A stretch of DNA of 64,000 nt, taken from assembly GCA_964017155.1 (NCBI GenBank), contig OZ024856.1:46754765-46818764 (forward strand), given 5' to 3'. The notes under the pieces are model-generated. The model saw nothing but the letters and a program-made list of their open reading frames with translations, was not told where the DNA came from and did not search any database. Positions 11,555-21,322 of this stretch are shown here, piece by piece. Position 1 is the stretch's first letter; every line of letters begins with the position of its first letter. A program made the position numbers and the translations under genes. The stretch is from Oasisia sp. SBJ-2009. Its lineage: Eukaryota; Annelida; Polychaeta; Sabellida; Siboglinidae.

Positions 11555-13701
11555 CAGTGTTCCAGCTAGGCCATTTCCCAAGGGCGCAACGCCCTGCCCT
11601 CATTTACATGCGCCCTGTGCCTTTTGTCTTGCGCCCTGTGCCTTTTATTAGCGCCCTGGGGCAAGTTTCATGAAGCCGTGTAACTTTACGCGCAATTACG
11701 CGGTCTACTGGTCGTAGCTAACAGCGAATAGACAATGCAGCGTACGGCCGGTTTCATGAGACCAATTTAGCATTCGCGCCAGTAGCATTGACCCCCTTAC
11801 GTCGCGGTGGGGAGGGAATCCCTGTATTTGTGATGTGTCTGAGCTTCCTTTTTTCTTTCTAGCTGTGCCTTTGTCGTTCGTATAGCAAATGGGAAGCTAT
11901 GATGAATGTAAAGGATATCCAGTGTATACATTAAAAATAATAATGTTGAGAGTGGGCGTGTCGGGAGCATACCGTACATTTTCAACTTCGGGAGCATACC
12001 GTAAATATTTCAACCAGCGTAAAGTTACGCCTACTAAATACATGGTGCAGCTAAGTGCAACTATGGAGCAGACTCACGAAACGCAACTAGTGTAACTTGA
12101 CGACGTCTTAGGCTTACGACGGGTTATCGCCCGCTACGACGTCGTAAGTAGCCGCTATGAAACCGGCCCCTGTCCTTTAGCAGTAGCCTGGTGCAATTGC
12201 CAGTGGGGCTAAATTGTCTGAGACAGCTCAACAGCTGAGTGCTGGCTTCCCACTGACTTGAAACAATTGTATCCAATTAACCACTTCAAAGACTTCCATG
12301 TGGGACAAGGGCAATAAAGTATAGGAGCCCTTCTAGACCACCCAGATGCAGCCTGTTCTATTGGCTCTATTATTGGGTGATGTAATCAACTGATGTTGTT
12401 GACAATATGAAGTAGTTTAAAACATTGTAGCAAGGGAGTTGGCTGCACTTCCAAGTACTGGAAAGTCAATTTCTATGTGATCCACTTGTACTAGTTAATA
12501 AAGTTATGGGGACACTTTTTCTGTTGTACATGACAAACGTTTTTTGTAATTTATCTAGACCTGGGAAATTGTAAACTGTTTAAATAAAATAAGTGCTAAA
12601 GGGATACAATATGAAGGCCTATCAATATTAAAATAAACAGTGATATTTGTGCTATTTATACAGCAATGTTGTATTCAAACAGAAATTGTCCCTGAATTCT
12701 TTATTTCTGAATACATGTACAGTACTATATGAGTTAATGTTATTATTATGCATTCTGTAAATGTCAGTATGCCACGTTTAATGGAAAACTTTCATCAACA
12801 CAATAATTCGAAACTCACAAATACATGTTAAATATTGTAGAACATTTACCAAAAAATAGATATACTGTGTTAGACAATATAATAATTATTACAAAGTGAC
12901 CAGTGTTTTATTTGATATATTGCACATTAATTGACAAGTAATGCCATTAATAATAAATGTCCACTAGGCTTATACTTTTTCTTGAAACCACAAACAAGTG
13001 CTGCAGTTGACTACTAAGTTTCTACTATAGCCAGTTATAGGATGTTAAATTGATATTTCACAATAAAACAAAAGTAATGCAACAGTGGTCCCACCTAGAC
13101 AGTGGCTCATCAAATTCATCCCTGGTCAGTAAAAGGGTATAGTGGATATAGATAAGTAATTATACTTAACCATCTGTGTTTAATGCGTTGCATATTGGCG
13201 AATGAAGACAGAAAGAAGTATGTGGACATCAATGTCTCAGAGAAGAGACTGCCACTCTGCGTCAAAATGTTAGTTAGCGATTTATATATAGATAAATGAT
13301 TAAGGAATTGTTGGAATGGAGTGTTATCCAATGGTTTGCATACCCTACAATAGTTGCGTTACCAATAAAACACCCTGTACCCTACTAATGTTCATAATAT
13401 TACTATAATACATCATGCATGTTTGGGACATCTGGTGCATATGACTGCATTTCCGCTGGGCAACACTGAGTTACTTAGCTAGTTGTAATCGGTCAATATA
13501 TGATACTGCCACAAGCTCCATTTCATGAAAATTAACTAAATACCACTTTTTTTTTACTTAACTCTGGTATTAGTAATTACCAAAGTTAAGTAAAATACAC
13601 GTATTTCAAAAGATGTGCCCTCACAAATGTCGTTCACGCATAAAAGTGCCCTCCGTCTGCCAACTGCACCCTGTCCTTTTCAAGACCTAGCTGGAACACT
13701 G
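11555..13701. mobile_element. hAT-like non-autonomous element inserted in a LINE, copy 1
   Basis: The ends are inverted: CAGTGTTCCAGCTAGG at the left and CCTAGCTGGAACACTG at the right. Seven bases are repeated at the edges, CCAATGG (11,548-11,554) and TCAATGG (13,702-13,708), differing at one position. Including one more base gives an 8-bp duplication. The LINE reading frame is restored across it. CAGTG ends with a 7-8-bp duplication fit the hAT superfamily. No transposase is visible. GCGCCCTGTGCCTTTT words are tandem inside the left end, and a smaller MITE sits at 11,658-12,170. Confidence 0.7.
11658..12170. mobile_element. MITE nested inside the hAT-like element, copy 1
   Basis: The ends are GGGGCAAGTTTCATGAAGCC and, reversed at the right, GGGGCCGGTTTCATAGCGGC. 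Inside, TTACGAC, CGTCGTAAG and AACTTTACGC words suggest further internal symmetry. CCCT or CCCTG flanks both ends, so the target duplication is probably 4-5 bases. It has no coding capacity. Copy 2 holds the same insertion at 42,214-42,730. Confidence 0.65.
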
Positions 13702-13708
13702 TCAATGG

Positions 13709-13741
13709 AAAGTGAGATATACTGGTGAAGATTGCACATAT
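13709..13741 (-). pseudogene. LINE reverse transcriptase sliver between two insertions, copy 1
   Basis: These few codons (minus strand, YHMCNLHQYISLS) bridge the LINE pieces at 16,113-16,340 and 11,235-11,546. They lie between the MULE target duplication and the hAT-like element's target duplication. Confidence 0.7.
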
Positions 13742-13750
13742 GGTAAAAAC

Positions 13751-13945
13751 GGTATCCAGACATTTCGGTAACGGACACTTTGGTAAGAGACGTTTTGGTA
13801 ACGGACATTTCGGTAACAGGACATTTCGGTAACTGGACATTTCGGTAATTGGACATTTCGGTAATAGGACGTTTCGGTAACAGACATTTCGGTAACAGAC
13901 ATTTCGGTAATAGGGCATCTGGTAATTTTGCATTTTGGTAAAACC
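13751..13945 (+). repeat. Left terminal inverted repeat of the MULE, made of a minisatellite
   Basis: About eleven tandem units of 13-18 bases around the core GACATTTCGGTAA, with variants GACACTTTGGTAA and GACGTTTTGGTAA. The right TIR has the reverse complement. Open frames reading YRNV/LPKCP-like peptides here are by-products of the repeat. Confidence 0.9.
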
Positions 13946-14126
13946 AATAAATATTCTTTACTTTAAAGGCATTAATTAAAGATTAATAAAAATGTATCCA
14001 TAATGTAAAATAAATAAAAAACAGTTGTGTGTGTTCAGTCACATTTTAATTCAAACTCACATATATATCCAATTATTAATATAACTCTTCTAGTGATGCA
14101 CATTGGGAATGTCATGTTCTACCGTA

Positions 14127-15629
14127 TTACACTGGAATATTACTAGTGTCCAAGAAGGTAGTAATGTTCAGCGGAGTGTTTTTACAAACGAACCAGATGG
14201 CCAACAGCTGCGAGGAATTGCGGCACCTGCATACCCCATTGACATAGTCACGACAAAGGTTCCTCGGTCGTGTTTGTAGTCTGACGTATTCCTGCCTCAC
14301 GCGTTTCCGGGGTGGTTGGCCGGTTGCATCCTGGAGGATGACGGCGCTCACACACTCTTGTTCCCGCTGTAGGCACTTGATGGATTTCCATATCGAGGGA
14401 TGCTGGTGACCAATCAAGTGACGATACTTGTTGTTCCAAGCCTCAGAGACATTATTTGTGCGTGGGTCACCGTCGTCATTTAGAGTCGCAGTGTGCACAT
14501 TCCACGTCTGCACAGGATACAGGGGAGCGATTCGCACCATCCTGATACCTCTCACCTGCGGCCGACCTTGTCTGTAGTGGCCGTGGACATACGTTTTGTC
14601 GAAGTAGTCGACCAGTGGTACTGCCAAAGCTGGTGCAATCGTACGCAGGTATGTTATGCCAGCAGAGACGTCAGTTGGTGGCAGAAAGGCAAGTCCATCA
14701 AGCATGCCACAGAAATGGCGAAAGTTGTTGTCTGTACGATATGTCGCAGCAATTCCCATCTCTTGAATTTTCCGCCATGTGCTGTGTGTCAGGTGGAAGA
14801 AACAGAACTGCACCTGTACATGTTGCCCGAACAAAGCTGTCAGAGCGCGAGGGACGGCCAACTCGAAATCAACCGTGACAACATCAGGGTCAGGTCGCAC
14901 ACCATACGTTGCACAGCGATTCAGTATAGCAGTGAACAGTTCGTGATATGTTCCTTCTGTCTTGTTTTCTAGAAAGGCATACACCAATTGTATGGTCACC
15001 TCTCCCAGAGACACATGGATCACGTAGATCTGCAAGAATTGTGGTGGAGCCATTGCAAAATTGCCATCCATGAACCATTTATCAGCAGCAGCCAAGCGAC
15101 GGAGATTGTTCTCTGTTGCGTAGGCAATGATCCTGTGTGCTGCTTGTGGACCGTTGTTAAAGAAGAGGAACTCATCTTGTTGTTGTCCTAGGGTGTGGGT
15201 CCAAGGACGAAGAATGTTCAGATTTAACAAACTGGCTGGCTCGGCGGGGTATTCTTGTATACGGTTTCTGGATATCGTGCGCTTACACGTGTCGACACTC
15301 GGTAGAAGTGCCTTCGCTGCATCTGTCAACCCTGTGATTTTTTCTGCGTAGATACGAGCTGGCGGGTCGTTACTTGCAGCCGCATGTATCCGCATTTCCG
15401 TACGCCATCTGTCAACCTCTATCTTTACAGGTTCAGGACAGTGGTTGTGGTCAGCTTTTAACACTGGATTTGCTGGTAGCATGTCAGTGTATGCACTAGC
15501 AGGGCAGTGCTTGCTTGCACGACATGCTCAACGCCACCTTATCATGCCGTTGTTCTCTACATGCTTCGTATAGGCATACCCATTCCACAAAAGCTTTGGT
15601 GTTCCCCTAGTTGTTGTCGATATCTCCAT
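14127..15629 (-). pseudogene. MULE transposase with N-terminal FLYWCH zinc finger, one in-frame stop
   Basis: This is the DDE transposase of the surrounding MULE. From the ATG at 15,629 the reading gives a FLYWCH finger (GTPKLLWNGYAYTKH, then WR, then the HxH of DHNHC). The MULE transposase domain follows: WFMDGNFAMAPPQF with first Asp, VVTVDFELAVPRA with second Asp, the CFFH C-x2-H motif, and TNNVSEAWNNKY with the catalytic Glu ahead of GHQHPSIWKSI. Counted from the ATG at 15,482 these are D139, D205 and E347 of 451 residues. The single visible lesion is TGA at 15,530-15,528, exactly where the finger's first Cys after WR is expected (one-base change from TGT/TGC). The DDE core appears intact, so the element is young. 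Translation from 15,482 would lack most of the DNA-binding finger. Confidence 0.85.
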
Positions 15630-15920
15630 GTTCACATGTATGACATTATCTTACGTGTGTCTGGATTTAAATGTGTCCTGCCAGTCACTGGTTGGCTGTA
15701 GTGGTTGACCACTCTAGCCACCACCACTGCTATTTGGAAGCCATGTTCCCTTCAGAGGCAAGCACCTTACACCCCCTTACACCATACCATGCCTGACTGC
15801 AGGTGGGAAGCCAAGTTCCCTGTCTGTAGTCTGGACCATCCTAATTTACAAATGGTTTAACTGACTGACATCTCAACAGGTTACCTCCTGATATGGCAGA
15901 CTGGACTCAGATTATTTTCA

Positions 15921-16103
15921 GTAGTTTTACCAAAATGTCTTGTTACCAAATGTCTTGTTACCGAAATGTCCTGTTACCGAAAAGTCCTGTTACCGAAATG
16001 TCCTGTTACCGAAAAGTCCTGTTACCGAAATGTCCTGTTACCGAAATGTCCATTACCAAAGTGTCCCTTACCGAAATGTCCTTTACCGAAATGTCATGGA
16101 TCC
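15921..16103 (-). repeat. Right terminal inverted repeat of the MULE, made of a minisatellite
   Basis: About ten tandem units around TTACCGAAATGTCCTG, the inverse of the left TIR units. Unit number and order differ from the left end, so the two arrays evolve separately. Confidence 0.9.
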
Positions 16104-16112
16104 GGTAAAAAC

Positions 16113-16340
16113 AGCAGTGCCATGTTTTTAATATAATTTATGTTGTTTGAAATTGAAGTTTTCATCAAACGTTACTCCGACATTTAGCATTGAGGTCGCT
16201 GATGTGATACTCAGACTCAAAATATGTGTCCGGGAAAAGCCACCAAGTTTTCTATGCTGCATTGGGGTACCAACAACGAGAAATTCAGTCTTATTTGCAT
16301 TAAGCTTCAATTTACTATTTTTCATCCAGACAGTCCCCGA
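16113..16340 (-). pseudogene. LINE reverse transcriptase fragment, 5' part, copy 1
   Basis: The minus strand encodes MKNSKLKLNANKTEFLVVGT and LNVGVTFDENFNFKQH, the conserved block after the FADD box in CR1/L2/Jockey-like reverse transcriptases. The reading continues at 13,709-13,741 and 11,235-11,546 beyond two later insertions. The upstream RT core is missing, so this is a dead fragment. Copy 2 has the same block at 44,312-44,540. Confidence 0.85.
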
Positions 16341-16740
16341 GCTAATTTAGGGAGCAACATGTGTCTGGTGTGGCCTCATCTGCTTTAAGGCTTTAACCTT
16401 CACTGTACATACTCTCACTTCTATTTCGTTTCTTTCTTTCTGTTCTACCCCTGGCACTGCTGGCAGACAAAGATTAATCTGCACCTGGCGGAAGTATGTT
16501 GTCCACAGGTTTTATGTTAGGCTAACCACACACAAATTATTATGTCAAACTTAAAAACATAAAATACCTAAAGAACCATGATGTTAGAAAGACTTCCAGG
16601 TCCCTATGATATGAATAATACATTAAGCAAAGAGAAAACGTATTTATTTCTTAACAAAATGACTCGCTGTATGTAGGCACATCCCTATGAAAATATGAAA
16701 CATAAATTATGTTTTTATAAATAAAAAACAGTAAACCCAG

Positions 16741-17345
16741 CAAACAACGACCCGTGATTTCACGTGTTCAGTAAGTGAATTCACGAGTTCAACTGGCTCA
16801 ATTCACGTGTTTTCGGTACGTGAATTCACGGGATTCTGTCGACAAATTTGGTGTGTCGACACGTGTTTACTGCTCGTGAAATCACGAGTTTTTCCATTCG
16901 TGAAAAACACGTGTTTTCTGCACGTGTATTCACCTGATTGCCGTACGTGAATTCACGGGATTCTGTCGACAAATTTGGTGTGTCGACACGTGTTTACTGC
17001 TCGTGAAATCACGAGTTTTTCCATTCGTGAAAAACACGTGTTTTCTGCACTTGTATTCACCTGATTGCCGTACGTGAATTCACGCGATTCTGTCAACAAA
17101 TTTGGTGTATCGACACGTGTTTACTGCTCGTGAAATCACGAGTTTTTCCATTCGTGAGAATCACGTGTTTTCTGTACGTGTATTCACCTGATTGTCGTAC
17201 GTGAATTCACGGGATTCTATGAACACATTTGGTGTATCGACACGTGATTACGTCACTAAAATCACGTGTTTCTGTACGTGTATTCACCCGATTGTCGTAC
17301 GTGAATTCACAGGATTCTATGAACACATTTGGTGTGTAGACACGG
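16741..17345. repeat. Left tandem array, about 127-bp unit, CACGTG-rich
   Basis: The marker GATTCTGTCGACAAATTTGG recurs near 16,831, 16,958, 17,085 (variant), 17,212 (variant) and 17,312 (variant), so the period is 127 bp with a shorter last unit. Each unit holds several palindromic words: CACGTG, GTGAATTCACG, GTCGAC and CGTGAAATCACGAG. Confidence 0.9.
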
Positions 17346-17412
17346 TCCGACGCAGAAGTCAACTGATACATAGTATAGATTAAGACAGACCAACTCGTTG
17401 GACACAACAATT

Positions 17413-17669
17413 TTTATTTAAAGCAAAGAATAGCTTATAATAGTTAAACATCACGTCCTCAGTGTGCCTAGCCAACTAAAATAGTCTACAAATAACTTTA
17501 AAACATGCACCTAACAACCAGGCTGCCATCAACTCTCATCTACACTAACAGTAGGGGAAGTCCAGAAGGGGTGTAGCCATATTATTCGCCGCTCGCATCA
17601 CTGTCGACAACTACGTCATGGCCTAGGTCGAGTTCGCCACCACCTTGCAAGTCCGCTGCCACCTGCAAG
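17413..17669 (-). CDS. Terminal coding exon and 3' UTR of an unrecognised minus-strand gene
   Basis: On the minus strand, CTTGCAG is followed at 17,669 by a frame encoding VAADLQGGGELDLGHDVVV and then DSDASGE and TAA (about 17,589). The tail is acidic and Gly-rich. An AATAAA signal on the same strand lies near 17,413-17,420. The exon joins in phase 0 to the exon at 18,065-18,157. The product is not recognised. The matching donor, acceptor, phase and polyadenylation signal are the support for a real gene end. Confidence 0.5.
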
Positions 17670-18064
17670 TAACATATACGTTCAAATAATGTATTTAGTC
17701 ATTTGGGAAACTAAAATTTCTGTCTGATATGATGAATCACGCATTTCTTTGACATCATGGTCAAGACGAATAATTCTAGCCATAAATCGTACCATTTGGT
17801 CAACTTTCAATTAATTAATTTATAATTAAAATCTGGCGTATGTTCAATTGGGAATTAACACAGCAAGGCTTATTTGTATTTACCCAGAATAAAAAAAGAT
17901 ACACACACATATCCATATACACACACGCGCGCGCGCACACACACACACCACTTTTGATATACGATTAACTATGGGTTATTAGCTAAATTTGAGATAGGTA
18001 TATAGCTGAAACATGTATTGAGGAATTCATATTATGTCTCTAAAATGTCTATTGTGTATCTACC
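17670..18064. other. Intron of the spacer gene with a CA/CG microsatellite
   Basis: Contains a short mixed CA/CG run at about 17,903-17,949. No coding signal. Confidence 0.4.
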
Positions 18065-18157
18065 TTAACGTCTTTCCTTTTTGAATAAGACTTCAGTACT
18101 TCTGCTGTGTCTCTGAACAAATCCCCACTGGCTATGTCGAGCCGTCGGCCGGCTCCT
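18065..18157 (-). CDS. Penultimate exon of the same unrecognised gene
   Basis: Minus strand: a pyrimidine-rich stretch and TTATAG precede the exon, and AAG|GTAGAT ends it. The frame that joins the terminal exon reads AGRRLDIASGDLFRDTAEVL then KSYSKRKDVK, a charged, probably helical stretch. The exon starts with two bases of a split codon. No compatible preceding exon was found: the open frame to about 18,460 does not fit that phase. The gene may be longer or broken. Confidence 0.45.
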   Translation of the reverse strand, partial: RSRPTARHSQWGFVQRHSRSTEVLFKKERR

Positions 18158-19688
18158 ATAACAGAAGAACAAAGTTGCATTACAGATTGGAAGAATCACT
18201 TTCAATGTTATGCTAAACACGTAGGCGTGGTTGAAATGCCCCGCCCCCCCCCCCAAGCATGCCACTATGTTCAAGTCACTCGACAGATTTCTTACGCTTT
18301 GTATGAAGTTAGCTGAAGTAAGCTCTAAACTGATTTCGCCGTACCACCGATATGTACAGTGCATACACCTCCTCCACTCGCGACAAAACCCACGAGCTTC
18401 AAGAATCACATATAACCACTCTTCCAACCATTCTGTAGAGCCGCTGATCTTGATGAGCATGGCGTGGACATTGAAATAGTTTACACATTTATTTAAGATT
18501 TTTTATTTCAGGCTGTGTGGGAGTTCAGTTCCCTGAGCAACACGTTGAATCCATGGGGAGAGATTTAGTATGGGGTAAATACGTCACGTGAAGAATGTAT
18601 CAATACAGAAAACTGTACCTACAATTTCCATATTAAATGTGCACATACATGGAGATTGTTGCTATCGGTTTTTATTAGTTTTTACAAAACTTATATTTAT
18701 GTGAATGTTATAACTATTCGATAAAACTCACAATTGTACATATGATATTTGTAGTATATTTATACCCTATTTTTAATAATTAATTTAATAACATATTCAG
18801 AAAATATCACGACTTATTTATTCATTTATTTTATTTATTTATTTGTATTACCCACTTATTTATTCTTTTATTTGTACCCCATAATTGCTGTAATGGTATT
18901 TTATGTATTGCACTCAAGCCCATGTATTTCTATTCGCATAATGTTTACTTATGACCTGATCCAGTATCCGTTTATATAAACACACTATGCATACTCACTC
19001 GTTATACATGTGTACAGCGTCAGCGACACGAAGCATCGTTTTGTTTTATTCGTTGTGACGCCATTCAGGATGACCCGGCGTGACTGGCCACGAGCACTAA
19101 ATAAATTTAGGACCTGCAGCACAGCCAGTTTTTCAAACATCGTTCTCACGATATTCCTGCTTTTCGTACTGGTGCCTGGCTGCACAGTCAGAAAATTTAC
19201 CTAAACGAAGAGAAGGCAAAACATCATCCATCATAATTATCAGGTCCACATATAGCATGTGCGCATTAAAAACAGATTTTACATAAATTATAATTAAATA
19301 GCATGCACGTACTATACATAATATTATCATCCTCGCGCGCCTGGCACATCCCTATATAACTTCAGGTGATTTCAGCCACACGCGACTCCATAAAAATGAC
19401 TACATACTTAAGAAAATAGCAAAAATATACTTATTATTACTGATGTATAAGGCTATTCCTTCGGGGGGTTGCATTAGGTCGTGCAGCTTGCCTCCATCGC
19501 AAAGGTGTCCGCTCATCTATGTCCTGGAGCTGTGAGCCTGTTCTTAATAGAAACACAATAATAAATCCTATAACATGATTTAAGATTACTTGCCTATACC
19601 CTCATATATTCTAATTTCCCATTTACCTTTGTGTAATTGGCAACGGTTTGTCTTTACTTTATATGGTAAAGTTATTGTGCAAATAATA

Positions 19689-19689
19689 T

Positions 19690-19770
<81 letters not shown>
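19689..19770. repeat. (CA)n(TA)n microsatellite
   Basis: A CA run of about 22 bases is followed directly by about 60 bases of TA. Open frames reading poly-YI here are artefacts. Confidence 0.97.
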
Positions 19771-19773
<3 letters not shown>

Positions 19774-21252
19774 AATATAATAAATTCATGCCACAAATAT
19801 ATCTTTGTTAAGCTAGAAATGTACAAAGGTTTACCACAAAATAAATGATTAAATAAACGTACCTTCTCCACTTGAGTAGCTGTGCTACTCTCTAAGTCCT
19901 TGTAACTGTCAATGTTGTCGAGAGGCAGGGAAACAGGTCACCTTCAGTGTTCCTGGCCTGCTCTTAAATGACTAGCAGATGGTGTCACTAGGGATGTAAT
20001 CACTGAAGCCTCTCCATGGGTATCATTAGGCTAGGCTAAATTTAAGGACCCTGGAGTTCATTGACAGTTCAATCCAAATTTAACTATGCGAGAAAAAGGC
20101 TTTGGTGTAGTTTTCTTACAAAATATATACTAATATTGTATTTAATATATTTTCACAAACTGGAATTTCTTTGGGTGTTCGAACTGTTTCTTCTAAAGAT
20201 TAGTTTTTTTCATATTTGTTTTTAAAAACACTTATTTTCAGAGAATATTATGTAGGTACACCCTTCGCTGTGTTTTAGTAGGCCCTATGGCGGACCGCGG
20301 GACAATCGGATTACAGTGGCGCACAGAATATATTGGAAACTTTTAATAAATATAAACACATCTAAACTCGCCCAAATTATCTACAAATTATATTCATCAC
20401 AATTAATGCGATAGGTATTAAATTAGTTTTGCATATATTCATATTTTTGAAGGATATACAAACTTATATTTACTGCCAAACCTTTGCTGCATAACGACAT
20501 GGCCTATCTTGGAAGATATGTCTTGACTAATGCAGCTAGGGCCTCTTGTCATACTATCTTCTTCTTTTTTATTTATTGACCGTTCTTTAGGTAGGTTAAT
20601 TTCCTCCTAAAAACCCTTCCCAATGTCAATAATAGTTCGCTATGATACTTATACAAACACACGGGCCGAGTTGTCTCTAGGAGGGGGCCGAGTTGTCTCA
20701 CACTGGGCCTGTTTATTGCACCAGCCGCCGTGGCTAGCTGGCATTGTCAACTTATCAAACAGCATATATGCCTCTGCGTGGACTGTGACTAATGAGAACC
20801 CCTGCTGCTCTGGCACAATCAGGACATGAACGTGTCAGATGTATGTCTACAAGTCAGATGCAGAAGATCAGGTAAACATTGTTTTTAATGTTGATGTTTT
20901 GTAATTTAAAACTACACCTAACTAGCGGACCCCCAGTTAATGCGGCCACCGGCCAGAATTGCACCGAGTTGTTGGACTGCGCCGTGGCCACAAATTACCC
21001 TTCTCCGATGGCGCTGTTGACTCAGAGAGTTGATACAGCAGGTCGGCAGCAAGGCTATTGACAGATAACGCCAGACCACTCTTGATGTCTTTGTTCTTCG
21101 TAAATAAAATGATGTTTACTGTTCGTATGTTTTCTTGTTTCATGCTACATTCATCGACGGTTACCCTACCCAGAGGCCACCCGCCTTATACGGGCACTTT
21201 AGATGTGGTATAGCGCTGTGTGTAGCCTAGCTTCAGGTGTCTTTTGATCGTT

Positions 21253-21322
21253 GTATGTATGTATGTATGTATGTATGTATGTATGTATGTATGTATGTAT
21301 GTATGTATGTATGTATGTATAT
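21253..21322. repeat. (GTAT)n microsatellite
   Basis: A tetranucleotide run of about 70 bases, nearly perfect. Confidence 0.97.

Larger units (their letters stand above)
13751..16103 (-). mobile_element. MULE (Mutator-like) DNA transposon, only in copy 1
   Basis: The 2,353-bp element is flanked by a perfect 9-bp duplication GGTAAAAAC (13,742-13,750 and 16,104-16,112). The same site in copy 2 (44,303-44,311) has one GGTAAAAAC and no element. Termini are inverted: GGTATCCAGACATTTCGG at the left and, reverse-complemented from the right, GGATCCATGACATTTCGG. Both ends are built of tandem units close to ACATTTCGGTAACAGG. A FLYWCH/MULE transposase gene is inside on the minus strand. A 9-bp duplication is the hallmark of Mutator-like elements. 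Confidence 0.95.
1091..16737 (+). repeat. Large direct duplication, copy 1
   Basis: Near-identical to 24,687-44,957. Homology begins at TGCATTAATTATGAAC and ends at AAACAGTAAACC, with unrelated sequence beyond both borders. Without the 2,353-bp MULE at 13,751-16,103 this copy is about 13.3 kb, the same as copy 2 without its 6.9-kb insertion. Differences are scattered substitutions (for example TAATTTGCG here against TAGTTTGCG in copy 2 near 1,634) and small indels. It may be a real segmental duplication or the second haplotype of a heterozygous locus placed in tandem by the assembler. Confidence 0.95.

Noticed and set aside
13634..13947. Proteins with YRNV/LPKCP repeats (also at 15,893-16,131)
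   Set aside because: They are translations of the MULE's minisatellite TIRs; the repeat is DNA-level and inverted at the other end.
19871..19945. DUF4806-like exon
   Set aside because: A faint LPLDNIDSYKDLE resemblance, but an upstream in-frame TGA with no acceptor after it and no partner exon.
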